A stretch of 64,000 bases of DNA from Nostoc sp. B(2019) (lineage in GTDB: Bacteria > Cyanobacteriota > Cyanobacteriia > Cyanobacteriales > Nostocaceae), in the NCBI RefSeq assembly GCF_010091925.1, contig NZ_WVID01000006.1, forward strand, positions 1 through 64,000, in the 5' to 3' direction. Under the pieces are notes generated by a model. The model was given only the letters and a program-made list of their open reading frames with translations, had not been told where the DNA came from and did no database searches. How positions within the stretch are numbered: position 1 is the first letter of the stretch; each line of letters starts with the position of its first letter. The position numbers and the translations under genes are program-made. Below are positions 34,384-43,801 of this stretch, in pieces.

Positions 34384-35217
34384 TTACACCACGCGTCTAA
34401 TCAGGGTTACACCATCTCGTATGGGTAACAAAACTTGCTCCACACGGGTATCTGTGGCAACAACGCGGTTAAATTGAGCGATCGCCTCGCCGTTAACAGT
34501 GCGTTGTGCAGGCGGTAGGTAAACTTCTCCTTGTAACAAAGTATTATCTACGCAGATTAACCCATCAGGAGCTAGTAACTGAGTATCCAAAATTATCTGG
34601 AAGTACTCTACATACTCCTTTTTATCGGCATCAATGAAGATCAGATCAAATGATTCTTTTTGGGCCGCCAGCTTATGGAGTGTCTGTAGGGCAGGTGCTA
34701 CCTCTACAACAATCTTATTGCCGTGGGGAGACTCACTAAAGCAAGCTTGAGCAAATTCGGCGACATAAGAGTCTACTTCGCAAGCAATGAGTTTTCCATC
34801 GCTTGGTAATGCTTCCGCCATCGCCAAGGCTGAGTATCCTGTGAACATTCCCACTTCTAGGATGCGCTTGGCTTTGGTTATATGCACAAACATCTTCAGT
34901 GTTTGTCCCTCTAGATGTCCTGAGAGCATTTCCTGCTCTAATTGACGTACTGTTTCACCATCGCTAAAGCGTTTGCTCCAGTCTTCTTTACTAGTCTTTT
35001 GCGCTAGTGCTGTCAATGCAGCCGATTCGGGGGTGGTGCAATCATCTAAGTAGGGATCTAAACCCGCCGCTAATTGCAATCCCTGGCGCAGAGAAGTCAA
35101 TATTTCTAAGGGAACATTGCCTTCCTCTGCCATTCGGAGGGTATTTTGTAGCTGCGCTACAAGGATGCTATGTGGTGTTATGGGTCTTGCGGTGTCTGGT
35201 TTTAAAATGCTAGTCAT
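34384..35217 (-). CDS. mysB: O-methyltransferase making 4-deoxygadusol
   Basis: 277 residues from the ATG at 35217, 4 bp after the mysA stop; the longer frame from 35331 lies inside mysA. It is a caffeoyl-CoA/COMT-type SAM methyltransferase: AKRILEVGMFTGYSALAMA (motif I), DGKLIACEVDSYVAEFA, FDLIFIDADKKEYVEYF (metal-binding Asp) and GLICVDNTLLQGEVYLP. MysB O-methylates demethyl-4-deoxygadusol, the product of MysA. Spacing implies translational coupling with mysA. Confidence 0.93.
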   Translation of the reverse strand: MTSILKPDTARPITPHSILVAQLQNTLRMAEEGNVPLEILTSLRQGLQLAAGLDPYLDDCTTPESAALTALAQKTSKEDWSKRFSDGETVRQLEQEMLSGHLEGQTLKMFVHITKAKRILEVGMFTGYSALAMAEALPSDGKLIACEVDSYVAEFAQACFSESPHGNKIVVEVAPALQTLHKLAAQKESFDLIFIDADKKEYVEYFQIILDTQLLAPDGLICVDNTLLQGEVYLPPAQRTVNGEAIAQFNRVVATDTRVEQVLLPIRDGVTLIRRVV

Positions 35218-35221
35218 GTCT

Positions 35222-36454
35222 TCAGACTCCCAAGAGTTTTGATTCTTCTTGGGTTTCAATGTAAGCATCAATCCCATCACCACCACGGGGATATGTAGCA
35301 CACAGACGTTTGTGTTCAGCCAAGGCTGCATCTAGTTCTTCACGAGTGAGATCGTTGACAAAGAAGCACTCACCAATGGGTCGTGGCATGGCTGCGCGTA
35401 GTTTGCCATCTCGTGTCAAGCTTATAGACTGGGTGGCATACCATAATAAATCGCCATCTAGTAGAGGATGATCGATTGATAAACCTATACGACTCATCAA
35501 GCTCAGGATGCGATCGCGTTCTCCAGTTGTGATATAACCACGTTTAGCGGCAATGGTTGCAGAGAAAGCCATGTCTATATTGACGGCATGACCATGATAT
35601 AAAGGAACCATCGGAGCTAATTCTAAGGTAGGACTCCAAGTATGGCCGTAGGCAATGACGCGATCAAGGTCTAATTCATGCAAGTTAGGAGTCTCTAACT
35701 CCAACATGGTTTTGATTGCTTCGTAGTTGACTTTATGAGCGATCGCTTTAAGTTCGCTAGTGCTATTCACATGTCCAAAGTGAGTGTACAGCAGTTCTTC
35801 ACCGTATTCATCTAACAGATCAAAGACTTCAGAATTAGAGACTACAGCAATCTTGACTAACTCCGCCATCCCGTTGCGAACTTGAGCCGTTGGCAAGGTT
35901 TTCAAAAAGGAGAAATCGAGGATAACTTTCAAAGGAGCATGATACGCTCCTAAGCGATTTTTCAACTTGCGATGATTAACTGCTACCTTAATCGCCACAC
36001 CTGCATCAATTAAGCCAATCAGTGTAGTCGGAACACGAATGTAGTTGCTCTTACGACGATAAGCCGCACAAGCAAACCCCGCTACATCAGTGATTAAACC
36101 ACCACCCACAACTAAAACTGGTTCCTTACGAATTAAGCCAAAGTCAGAGAAAGCATCAACAATTTTCTCAAAGGTTGCAAGGGTTTTAGCTGGCTCAGTA
36201 ATGGTTATGGGCAATACAGTCAGATCAATGCCATAGTGTCTAAAATATGACTTGATCTGCGTTCCATATAGTCTATTTACATTGGCATCAATCACAGTGA
36301 GACAGCGCCCGAATTTCTCATAGCTGTCGGCAATTTCCCTGTTATCGATGTCAAATGCACCGTTCACATAAACAAGACTAAATTCAATTTTTTCGTAACC
36401 TTCTACATGAAATGAAGATTCCGTTGCTTCAAACGATGCTTGGACATTATTCAT
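35222..36454 (-). CDS. mysA: Demethyl-4-deoxygadusol synthase (sugar phosphate cyclase)
   Basis: 410 residues of the dehydroquinate-synthase / 2-epi-5-epi-valiolone-synthase superfamily. The NAD site is [19 protein letters not shown], followed by [20 protein letters not shown] with the basic residues [15 protein letters not shown]. Zinc-type ligands are E in [12 protein letters not shown] and His in [11 protein letters not shown] and [13 protein letters not shown]. The EVS-like DDGS subclass converts sedoheptulose-7-phosphate to the MAA core. It is the first gene of mysABC. The 640-bp upstream region should hold the light/UV-responsive promoter, which I could not pinpoint. Confidence 0.93.
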   Translation of the reverse strand: MNNVQASFEATESSFHVEGYEKIEFSLVYVNGAFDIDNREIADSYEKFGRCLTVIDANVNRLYGTQIKSYFRHYGIDLTVLPITITEPAKTLATFEKIVDAFSDFGLIRKEPVLVVGGGLITDVAGFACAAYRRKSNYIRVPTTLIGLIDAGVAIKVAVNHRKLKNRLGAYHAPLKVILDFSFLKTLPTAQVRNGMAELVKIAVVSNSEVFDLLDEYGEELLYTHFGHVNSTSELKAIAHKVNYEAIKTMLELETPNLHELDLDRVIAYGHTWSPTLELAPMVPLYHGHAVNIDMAFSATIAAKRGYITTGERDRILSLMSRIGLSIDHPLLDGDLLWYATQSISLTRDGKLRAAMPRPIGECFFVNDLTREELDAALAEHKRLCATYPRGGDGIDAYIETQEESKLLGV

Positions 36455-37095
36455 TGCTGTTGACCTTAGTACAAATGAAAAATTTGTGAGAATTCAAGAC
36501 AATTCAGATTTACCATAATGCAGCCCAATAACAAATGATGCTCTTTATTGCTCTAGATTCAAGGCATCCTAAAATGAGCTTTGACTAAAAAAGCTCACTT
36601 ATATTACTGGCATAGGTAAATTCTTTAGGCTAGTCGCTCATTTGCGACACCTTACAACTAGTCAATTAATCCTATTAGCAATATCTTGCCATAGATACTT
36701 GCACCCTTCCAGGATTATCGAACTGAAGAAATTAACCTGAATTTAGATTAATTTCATTATTTCATCTACAATGGCTCCGCCACTGTTCGACTCTGCAAAA
36801 TTTGGATCATAAAAAACTGTTCAGATTGTTGATTTACACCAGGCTTCCATTTAAGATTACAGCCCTGATTCACCTTCAGTTCGCTGTTTTTTAGCATTAG
36901 TCTCGAACCTTATATCGCTAAACTTGCTACAGTCTGTTTGTCTCCGAATAACAGTACAATTTCAGTTTTTTCAGTCAAGTTACTGCTCAGTATTAAAAAT
37001 ACTAACGTCAGGAACTTATGAAAACTCAGAATTTAGATCTATTCAGAGTTGCTAATGGTAAAACTTGGTACAACTCCATTTTAAGGAGAGATTGC
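36455..37095. other. Upstream region of mysA; likely promoter area
   Basis: There is no convincing gene. Near 36574-36600 an inverted repeat TGAGCTTT...AAAGCTCA is visible. The rest is unique-looking AT-rich sequence, notable because most other spacers here are repeat-filled. mysA expression signals should lie in its lower-coordinate part on the minus strand. I cannot assign -10/-35 boxes with confidence. Confidence 0.4.
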
Positions 37096-37215
37096 ATGGA
37101 AAAAATATTTAAAGAACAGTCGTATTGGCTTTGTTGTTCCAAACTAAGGCTATTTCAGCTTGAGCCAGCAAATAATGTACTGGCCAGTAAATTAGAACAA
37201 CAATACAAATCATAA
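37096..37215 (+). CDS. Possible 39-residue small protein
   Basis: ATG at 37096 preceded by a strong Shine-Dalgarno (AAGGAGAG, 37083-37090). The product begins MEKIFKEQSYWLCCSKLRLF and is hydrophilic at its end (ASKLEQQYKS). The frame also opens upstream at 37018. It is unrecognised. The good ribosome site is the only support. Confidence 0.3.
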   Translation: MEKIFKEQSYWLCCSKLRLFQLEPANNVLASKLEQQYKS

Positions 37216-37323
37216 CATAAAACAATACGAATCATAACGTTATCTACTCAGGTTCGAGTAAATGAGTATGTCGATAATGAGGCATCATTAAGATTGATAA
37301 CGTGTCTAACGCTGTAAATTCTT

Positions 37324-38040
37324 ATGCAACAGCCATTTCCCGGTGAAGTATTCGCCAAAACTACTGATTTTGATACTGGCATTCGCCAACTCTTACCCCA
37401 ATACGACGAAATGCTGGAGGTAATTACGCGGTGTCTGCATACCACAAATGGTCGTATTTTAGAATTAGGCTGTGGTACAGGCGAACTCAGTTTGAAGATA
37501 CTCAACCGTTGGCCAGATGCTCAAATAATTGCTTTAGATTATTCGCCCCGAATGCTGGAATTTGCTCAAAACAAAATCACAGCAGCAGGATATCAAAAAC
37601 AGTGGGCTGGAATCCAAGCAGACTTTGGCGAGTGGGCAAACAATCCAGAAGCATTGCAGATTGGTAGCGAATTTGATGCCTGTGTATCATCCTTAGCAAT
37701 TCACCATCTCCAAGACGAGATGAAATTAAAGTTATTTCAACGAATTGCTAGCAGCCTAAGTCAAGGTGGTTGTTTTTGGAATGCAGATCCTATCTTGCCA
37801 GAATCACCTCTGTTAACAGAAATTTACAAAGCAGCGCGAGAGGACTGGGCAAAGCAACAGGGAACTAATTTGGCAGAGATTAACGCTAAACGTGGCACAA
37901 GTACTGCCCAAGGTTATTCAAGTCAAGATCAGCTAGCTACCTTGGATGCTCATTTGCAAATGTTGAGTATATCTGGGTTTAAGACGATAGCAGTACCTTG
38001 GAAGTATTACGGTTTGTCCGTATTTGGGGGCTGGCTGTGA
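37324..38040 (+). CDS. Class I SAM-dependent methyltransferase
   Basis: 238 residues: motif I ILELGCGTGELSLKIL (about residue 42), motif II-like IIALDYSPRMLEFAQ, motif III FDACVSSLAIHHLQDEM, then SLSQGGCFWNADPIL. This is the Methyltransf_11/25 type acting on small molecules; the substrate is unknown. It lies upstream of and divergent from mysA, but nothing ties it to MAA synthesis. No terminator with a T-run is seen after it. Confidence 0.82.
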   Translation: MQQPFPGEVFAKTTDFDTGIRQLLPQYDEMLEVITRCLHTTNGRILELGCGTGELSLKILNRWPDAQIIALDYSPRMLEFAQNKITAAGYQKQWAGIQADFGEWANNPEALQIGSEFDACVSSLAIHHLQDEMKLKLFQRIASSLSQGGCFWNADPILPESPLLTEIYKAAREDWAKQQGTNLAEINAKRGTSTAQGYSSQDQLATLDAHLQMLSISGFKTIAVPWKYYGLSVFGGWL

Positions 38041-38486
38041 AAACTTGAGATACCCGCATTTGAAATTGTCCCTTCCCCAAGCGCTGACAGTTTTCAGCAA
38101 TAAAATGTAATAATTTACACAATTTCCCTAAACAAGAACTATTATATAAACCCATTGGGTTTGTGAAAGAGGTCTTGCTCCCTAACGTAAGGATTTTGAC
38201 TGAAACTTGCGTTATCTAAGCTTGGCTAATGTTTTTATGCAATGTTTCCAGATCTAAAGTAACCCGTGAGGGTACTGTCCATTCTCTAGAACACTGTCCG
38301 AAAATACAAAGTAGAAAAAAGCTGCAACAAGACAAAGCAAGGATATGCCATTGATATCTTGATACTTTCCCTTGAAGCTTTCCCCTTTAACCAAAAAGTA
38401 TTGGTTTGTATCTATTTTTCTACTTTTTTCAACAACATTGTTGAATTTATTTACTATCACTTAGCTTTAAAAGGAGAATATCTTGG
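38041..38486. other. Spacer before the M4 protease
   Basis: 38341-38410 contains a short form of the ACTTT...CCCTTT...AAAGTATTGG repeat found at 14010-14045. A Shine-Dalgarno (AAAAGGAG, 38469-38476) precedes the protease start. Nothing else is recognised. Confidence 0.5.
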
Positions 38487-39563
38487 ATGACTCGAAAAAA
38501 GAAATCAGCTAAGTTTAACTGTGAGCATCCACTCTACTCTAGATGCCCAATCTGTTGTATCGTCCCGCCGCACATGCTGGAGAATGTCGCCGTAAATGGC
38601 ACTCCTCAGCAGCGTAGTTGGGCTTTTCAAACATTAAATGTATCGGCACAGGTTCGCGGGCGACGAAATATTGTAGGTAATATCTCATTTGCGCCCTCTA
38701 CCGGTGAAAAACGTCGTACCATTTACGATGCTAAAAATGGTCAGGAACTCCCTGGTATTCTAGTACGTGGCGAGGGAGATCCTCCTAGTACTGATGAAGC
38801 AGTAAATGAAGCTTATGACGCTGCTGGTGCTACTTATGATATGTTTTATGAATTATTTGAGCGTAATTCTATTGATGATAAGGGTCTGCGTTTAGATTCT
38901 ACCGTGCATTATGGTGTCAATTATGACAACGCCTTTTGGAATGGCGACCAGATGGTTTATGGTGATGGAGACCAAGAACTGTTCCAACGCTTTACTAAAT
39001 GCATTGATGTGATTGGGCATGAGTTAGCTCATGGTATAACCCAGCATGAAGCAGGTTTACTGTATTATGGCGAACCGGGGGCACTGAATGAGTCGTTTTC
39101 TGATGTCTTTGGTTCTTTAGTAAAGCAGAAAGCAAAAAATCAGACAGCACAAGAGGCAGACTGGATTATCGGTGAGAATCTTTTGATGCCAACTGTCAAA
39201 GGTGTTGGCATTCGGTCACTGAAAGCACCTGGAACAGCCTATGATGACGCGGTACTGGGTAAAGATCCCCAACCCGCGTATATGAAAGATAAGTACACTG
39301 GTGAGGAAGATAACGCTGGGGTACATATCAACTCAGGTATTCCCAACTATGCCTTTTATTTAGCAGCTATTGAGATTGGCGGTTACGCTTGGGAAAAAGC
39401 TGGCACAATATGGTATGTAAGTTTACGCGATCGCTTGCGTGCCAAAGCAGATTTTAAAAAAGCTGCCAACATAACTATCAAAGTTGCTGGAGAACTCTAC
39501 GGTAATGGCTGCATTGAGCAAAAAGCTGTGCAAAATGCTTGGAAACAGGTAGGAGTTCTGTAG
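38487..39563 (+). CDS. Protealysin-like M4 (thermolysin family) metalloprotease
   Basis: 358 residues. The short N-terminal propeptide has the protealysin-type motif IVPPHMLENVA and no signal peptide. The catalytic domain carries the zinc helix DVIGHELAHGITQHEAGL (HExxH), the third ligand Glu in GALNESFSDVFG, and the C-terminal NAGVHINSGIPNYAFYLAA with the substrate-side His. An N-terminal Cys-rich start (CEHPLYSRCPICC) could bind metal, as in some protealysins. These proteases auto-remove the propeptide. The neighbouring gene (40197) encodes an emfourin-like inhibitor, the usual partner of this subfamily. Confidence 0.92.
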   Translation: MTRKKKSAKFNCEHPLYSRCPICCIVPPHMLENVAVNGTPQQRSWAFQTLNVSAQVRGRRNIVGNISFAPSTGEKRRTIYDAKNGQELPGILVRGEGDPPSTDEAVNEAYDAAGATYDMFYELFERNSIDDKGLRLDSTVHYGVNYDNAFWNGDQMVYGDGDQELFQRFTKCIDVIGHELAHGITQHEAGLLYYGEPGALNESFSDVFGSLVKQKAKNQTAQEADWIIGENLLMPTVKGVGIRSLKAPGTAYDDAVLGKDPQPAYMKDKYTGEEDNAGVHINSGIPNYAFYLAAIEIGGYAWEKAGTIWYVSLRDRLRAKADFKKAANITIKVAGELYGNGCIEQKAVQNAWKQVGVL

Positions 39564-40196
39564 GCTAGGAGGTAGAAGAAACAGGGGAGATTGTAGATAC
39601 TCATTTAGTTATCTCAGAAACCATTTCAGTTGTCCAAAAAACTGATTCATCTAGCTCAGAAACTCAAACAACCTCCCCCACTCAGCACTCATAAATGTAT
39701 TGTTTGTTGTTGTTAAACTGGGAGGTGATACTTATCATCTCCCAGTTTTCCTATTAAGTAGATAGGTATAATTAAACATAAAATAAAATCTTAGTTCGTA
39801 GTGTTCGCGTAGCGTCTCGCAGAGAGCGATTCATCGCTCAAAACAAGGAGTATCAGGACTAAAGTCCTTACCCTCCGGGTGACGCTCCTACGTCGCTAAC
39901 GCTGCGCTATCGTTAGTCGCTCATAGGGGAAACCCCCAGACGCTCGCGGACTCGCTCTAAGCGTTCGCGCAGTGTCTCGTAGAGAAGCTATGCCGTTGGC
40001 GCAGCCTCTCGTAGAGAAGGCTTTACGCTGCGCTATCGCCCTACAGCCCTTTGGGCATCCTACTCCGGGCGTCTCCCCTTCTCCCAAAGGGAGAGGCTAG
40101 CGCCAAGGGAGAAGACCGTGCTAACTCACTACAAACTTTAATTTATTTATGCTTAGCTACTTACTCTCTATAAAAAGCACAACGGAGAGCAACAAA
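39564..40196. other. Spacer between protease and inhibitor, repeat-filled
   Basis: 39590-39691 has a coding-like frame (EETGEIVDTHLVISETISVV, ending THQS-like tail before TAA) without a start, perhaps a lost extension. 39810-40115 is dispersed repeat rich in GCGTAGCGTCTCGCAGAG and GCTAACGCTGCGCTATCG, ending with the same GAGAGGCTAGCGCCAAGGGAG unit as 9627-9646. The expected protease-inhibitor operon has been stretched by these repeats. Confidence 0.6.
39716..39750 (+). terminator. Intrinsic terminator downstream of the M4 protease
   Basis: AAACTGGGAGgTGATA, short loop, TATCAtCTCCCAGTTTT: a strong symmetrical stem, usable on both strands, about 155 bp past the protease stop. It should separate protease transcription from the inhibitor gene. 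Confidence 0.75.
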
Positions 40197-40490
40197 ATGC
40201 GGATCTCGTTTGAACGCACGGGCGGCTTTGCTGGGATTAGCAAGAAAACAACCTTTGATACAGCCACTCTCCCGCCAAACGAAGCTCAGGAATTGCCCCG
40301 ACTAGTAGAGGCTGCTGATTTATTTAAGTTACCTGAACGAATTACTTCCCCTAATCCCCAAAGCGATCGCTTTCAATATAAATTGACAGTTGAAGACAAC
40401 GGTAAGCACCACACAGTAATAGTCAGTGAGGCAGCATTACCAGGAACCTTAAGACCACTGATTGATTGGCTAAATAAAAGTAGAACTTAG
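40197..40490 (+). CDS. Emfourin-like protealysin inhibitor
   Basis: 97 residues from the ATG at 40197, chosen for the Shine-Dalgarno GGAG at about 40184 and because the family begins MRI.. ERTGGFAG; the longer frame from 40149 adds unrelated residues. Key segments are MRISFERTGGFAGISKKT, NEAQELPRLVEAADLFKLPE, FQYKLTVEDNGKHHTVIVSE and LRPLIDWL. Emfourin binds and inhibits the adjacent protealysin-like M4 protease in the cytosol. This matches the upstream gene, although 630 bp of repeats and a terminator now separate them. Confidence 0.85.
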   Translation: MRISFERTGGFAGISKKTTFDTATLPPNEAQELPRLVEAADLFKLPERITSPNPQSDRFQYKLTVEDNGKHHTVIVSEAALPGTLRPLIDWLNKSRT

Positions 40491-40583
40491 GAAGCAAAAG
40501 GCAGAAGGGCAGAGAGACAAGGAAGACAATGAGAAAATTATTAACTTTTGACTCTTGACTCTTGACTCAGCACTCAGCACTCA

Positions 40584-41510
40584 TTACAAAGGTTCCCAAG
40601 CAGTTCCTTTGTAACCATATTCAAAAATTTCTGGATGCAAAATTTCTGCCAAGATTTCTAACGAATCTACTAGTCGCGGCCCTGGACGGTTAAAGTAGGC
40701 ATTGCCATCCGTAATATAAACCCTACCAGATTTGGCGGCATGCAGTTTTTCCCACTCTGAACGCTGAGTTAATAACTGGGCTTCTTGACGAGTGCGATTT
40801 AAATCAAAACCACAAGGCATAAAAACAATCACATCTGGATTGCTTGCTAACAGAGTTTCCCACGGCAAAGTTGGGGAAGGTTGACCTGTAACGCAAAACA
40901 GAGATTGTCCTCCTGCTAAGTTGACTAATTCGGGAATCCAATTCGCAGCCACCATTAAAGGGTCAGTCCACTCAATGCAGGCGACTTTGGGAAGTTCATT
41001 TAAACCAAGTCCTTGGATTTTTTGCTGACAAATTTTTACACGAGCTTCTAAGTTTTCTAGAACTTTAACCGAGTCTACTTTGAAGGCGCTGCTTACTCGC
41101 TCAATATCAGCCCAAACATCTTCAAGAACATTGGGTTGTAAAGAGATAATCTGGGGTTTACTGTGGACGAGTGTAGCAACTGCTTTTTCAACATCGTGTA
41201 AACTGACAGCACATACATCACATTGGTCTTGAGTGACAATATGTGTAGGCTGCAATTGCTCTAAAACATCTGTTTTGATTTGATAGATACTCAGAGCAGA
41301 TTGCAGTAAATCATTTACCTCATTGTGAATTTCGCTGCTAGGGGCATTGCTATCTAAACGTGCTTGAGTACAAATGGGGCGATTTTGGATTTCTGGAGGG
41401 TAGTCACATTCGTGCGATCGCCCCACAATATCATCAACCAACCCCAGTGCCGCTAAAATCTCTGTTCCACCGGGAATCAGCGAGACGATTCTTACACCGC
41501 TATCTGTCAT
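40584..41510 (-). CDS. BtuF-like corrinoid (cobalamin)-binding protein
   Basis: 308 residues of the periplasmic-binding fold III: RIVSLIPGGTEILAALGLVD, GRSHECDYPPEI, HIVTQDQCDVCAVS (typical of the cobalamin-binding subgroup), ALNP-like DVIVFMPCGFDLNRT and AYFNRPGPRLVDSLEILAEI. It lacks any signal peptide, starting MTDSGVRIVSLIP. It is probably cytosolic or exported by another route, unlike E. coli BtuF. No permease or ATPase adjoins. I found no cobalamin riboswitch in its 147-bp upstream gap. Confidence 0.82.
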   Translation of the reverse strand: MTDSGVRIVSLIPGGTEILAALGLVDDIVGRSHECDYPPEIQNRPICTQARLDSNAPSSEIHNEVNDLLQSALSIYQIKTDVLEQLQPTHIVTQDQCDVCAVSLHDVEKAVATLVHSKPQIISLQPNVLEDVWADIERVSSAFKVDSVKVLENLEARVKICQQKIQGLGLNELPKVACIEWTDPLMVAANWIPELVNLAGGQSLFCVTGQPSPTLPWETLLASNPDVIVFMPCGFDLNRTRQEAQLLTQRSEWEKLHAAKSGRVYITDGNAYFNRPGPRLVDSLEILAEILHPEIFEYGYKGTAWEPL

Positions 41511-41657
41511 TCCTCCACCTCCGTAACAGCTGCTATCAACTTAATTGTCTCAAAATTCAGGTAGTTAAGCATCTTTCTCCAGGAGAGTCCAGAAAGTTCA
41601 GTTAGTCAGTACTCAGCAAGAAACTAACTACTAAATCAAATTTATATTCTTCAAAAC

Positions 41658-43223
41658 TCAGGAGACTTTACCAAATCCTCCGCCTCCAGGGGTTTCTATG
41701 ACAAAAACATCCCCAGGTTTCATCTCTACTGTAGCTGTGCTGTCTAAATTCTCTGTGGTTCCATTCTGACGTTGTATCCAGTTGCGTCCCACAAGTCCAG
41801 CTTCCCCACCATTTAAACCAAAGGGAGGAACAACCCGATGACCAGAGAGAATATTAGCTGTCATGGGTTCTAGAAACCGAATACGGCGGATAATCCCATT
41901 ACCGCCAGGATGTTTTCCTTTACCCCCGCTATCAAGACGAAGACTAAAGCTTTCTAAAAGTACAGGATAACGAGATTCTAAAACTTCTGGATCAGTCAAG
42001 CGGGAATTAGTCATGTGGGAATGAACACCATCAGTTCCATCAAAATCAATCCCCGCCCCAGTGCCGCCACAGATAGTTTCATAATATTGATAACGCTCAT
42101 TACCAAAGGTAAAATTATTCATCGTTCCTTGAGAAGCCGCCATGACACCCAAAGCGCCATATAAAGCATCAACGATAGTTTGAGAAGTCTCTACATTACC
42201 CGCTACTACTGCTGCTGGATAGGTTGGGTTCAGCATACAGCCAACCGGAATAATAATTTCTAAAGGATTAAGACACCCAGCATTGAGGGGGATATTATCA
42301 TCAACCAAAGTACGGAAGACATATAAAACTGCTGCTTGAGTTACGGCTTTTGGAGCATTGAAATTACTATTTAGTTGTTCAGAAGTTCCAGTAAAATCAA
42401 TGGTAGCACTACGATTTTCTCGGTGAATTGTTACTTTAGCTTGAATTTTAGCCCCGTTATCCATTTCATAAATAAATGAGCCATCTCTAAGAAGATTGAT
42501 AGCCCTTCTGACTGACTCTTCTGCATTAGCTTGCACAAAATTCATGTAATATTGAACAGTTTGAAGTCCGTATTGATCAACCATTTTACGGAGTTCTTGA
42601 ACTCCCCTTGCATTAGCAGCAATTTGTGCTTGGAAATCTGCTATATTTTGGTCAGAGTTACGAGCAGGATAAGTATGATTAGAGAGATACTGTCTGACTG
42701 CAAATTCTCGAAAATTTCCCTCTTCAACCAAGAGAAAATTATCAAAAAGAATTCCTTCTTCTTCTACTGTGGTACTGTGAGGAGGCATTGAACCGGGAGT
42801 AATTCCACCGATATCGGCTTGGTGTCCACGAGAAGCGACATAGAAGAGGGGAGGGACAGATGAAGTATTATCGCTGCTTTCTAGAAATACAGGAGTAATC
42901 GCAGTAACATCAGGAAGGTGTGTTCCTCCATTATAAGGATTGTTGGATAGATACACATTTCCTGGTTTTAGAGTATTGCCTTTATCATTAATTAAACTGC
43001 GGACACTTTCACTCATTGAGCCTAGATGTACAGGAATGTGGGGAGCATTAGCAACTAATAATCCAGAAGCATCAAAAATAGCGCAAGAAAAATCTAATCT
43101 CTCTTTTATATTTACTGATGTTGCCGTATTTTGGAGAACAATCCCCATTTGTTCGGCAATAAATTGATAGAGATTTTTGAAGATTTCTAGCCGGACTGGA
43201 TCTGGTTGAGATGTTGTATACAT
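41658..43223 (-). CDS. Hydantoinase B / 5-oxoprolinase subunit B
   Basis: 521 residues of the HyuB family: DPVRLEIFKNLYQFIAEQMG, ERLDFSCAIFDASGLLVANA, HIPVHLGSMSESVRSLI, NPYNGGTHLPDVTAITPVF and GRGHQADIGG-like ASRGHQADIGGITPGSMPP, ending VFVIETPGGGGFG. With HyuA it hydrolyses cyclic amides such as 5-oxoproline or hydantoins, using ATP. A short extra segment ESSDNTSSVPPL (about 42855-42890) looks repeat-derived. The A subunit lies upstream on the same strand but is separated by an inverted GNAT gene. Confidence 0.9.
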   Translation of the reverse strand: MYTTSQPDPVRLEIFKNLYQFIAEQMGIVLQNTATSVNIKERLDFSCAIFDASGLLVANAPHIPVHLGSMSESVRSLINDKGNTLKPGNVYLSNNPYNGGTHLPDVTAITPVFLESSDNTSSVPPLFYVASRGHQADIGGITPGSMPPHSTTVEEEGILFDNFLLVEEGNFREFAVRQYLSNHTYPARNSDQNIADFQAQIAANARGVQELRKMVDQYGLQTVQYYMNFVQANAEESVRRAINLLRDGSFIYEMDNGAKIQAKVTIHRENRSATIDFTGTSEQLNSNFNAPKAVTQAAVLYVFRTLVDDNIPLNAGCLNPLEIIIPVGCMLNPTYPAAVVAGNVETSQTIVDALYGALGVMAASQGTMNNFTFGNERYQYYETICGGTGAGIDFDGTDGVHSHMTNSRLTDPEVLESRYPVLLESFSLRLDSGGKGKHPGGNGIIRRIRFLEPMTANILSGHRVVPPFGLNGGEAGLVGRNWIQRQNGTTENLDSTATVEMKPGDVFVIETPGGGGFGKVS

Positions 43224-43268
43224 TTTTGACGCCTATATTTGCTAAGATTAGCTACTAAAGTGATTGAG

Positions 43269-43754
43269 ATGAATTTAATGAAGGTTCGGACTACTACACC
43301 TGATGATGTACCACTAATTTATTCCTTCATCCAAAAAAAGTCTGAGTTTGATAGAAAAATTGGTGCTTATTCTGGTGTAATTCAAGTCACTGAAGATAAA
43401 ATACACAAAACAATTTTTAGAGCAGTACCTTTCTCCTACGTTTTATTCGTTGAAACCTTAAAGCGTGTGGTTGGATTTTCTTTATATGGATTCAGATACT
43501 CATCGTTTGCAGGTCAACCGAGTATCTGGCTTGATGATTTGTATGTGGATGAAGATATGAGAAGTCAGGGAGCAGGAGCCTCATTGATGAGTGATTTAGC
43601 TCAAGTTGCAAAGAACAATGACTGTACCCATCTTGCTTGGAATGCTGATGCTCGCAACACTCGCGGACTGAGTTTTTATTATCAGCTAGGTGCAAAAATT
43701 ATAGAACAGAAGGAAAATCGCTGTTTTTTCATCTGGACACCACATACAAAATAA
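43269..43754 (+). CDS. GNAT N-acetyltransferase
   Basis: About 161 residues from ATG 43269, with another ATG at 43278; the longer frame starts in the hyuB leader. The GNAT core has VRTTTPDDVPLIYSFIQKKS, PSIWLDDLYVDEDMRSQGAG (motif A, acetyl-CoA pyrophosphate loop Q-x-x-G-x-G/A) and LAWNADARNTRGLSFYYQLG. It resembles the diamine/spermidine-type or YjaB-type families, but the substrate is unknown. It sits inverted between hyuA and hyuB, so it probably entered the operon secondarily. Confidence 0.82.
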   Translation: MNLMKVRTTTPDDVPLIYSFIQKKSEFDRKIGAYSGVIQVTEDKIHKTIFRAVPFSYVLFVETLKRVVGFSLYGFRYSSFAGQPSIWLDDLYVDEDMRSQGAGASLMSDLAQVAKNNDCTHLAWNADARNTRGLSFYYQLGAKIIEQKENRCFFIWTPHTK

Positions 43755-43801
43755 TTAACAAATAATTATCTCGCAAATATAAATGAAGCAGGAGCAATTA
43801 A

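Noticed and set aside
35218-35331. Longer mysB start at 35331
   Set aside because: Those 38 residues lie inside mysA and do not resemble the methyltransferase family; the ATG at 35217 directly after the mysA stop fits.
37301-37345. Short upstream frame reading VSNAVNSYATAISR before the 37324 methyltransferase, as a lost N-terminus
   Set aside because: Only 14 codons in another frame; the methyltransferase is complete without it.
39896-40087. Minus-strand frame in the protease-inhibitor spacer
   Set aside because: It is entirely dispersed repeat sequence with Arg/Ala/Gly-rich translation.
41511-41657. Cobalamin riboswitch upstream of the BtuF-like gene
   Set aside because: The gap is only 147 bp and lacks a recognisable B12-box; a cobalamin riboswitch needs more room.
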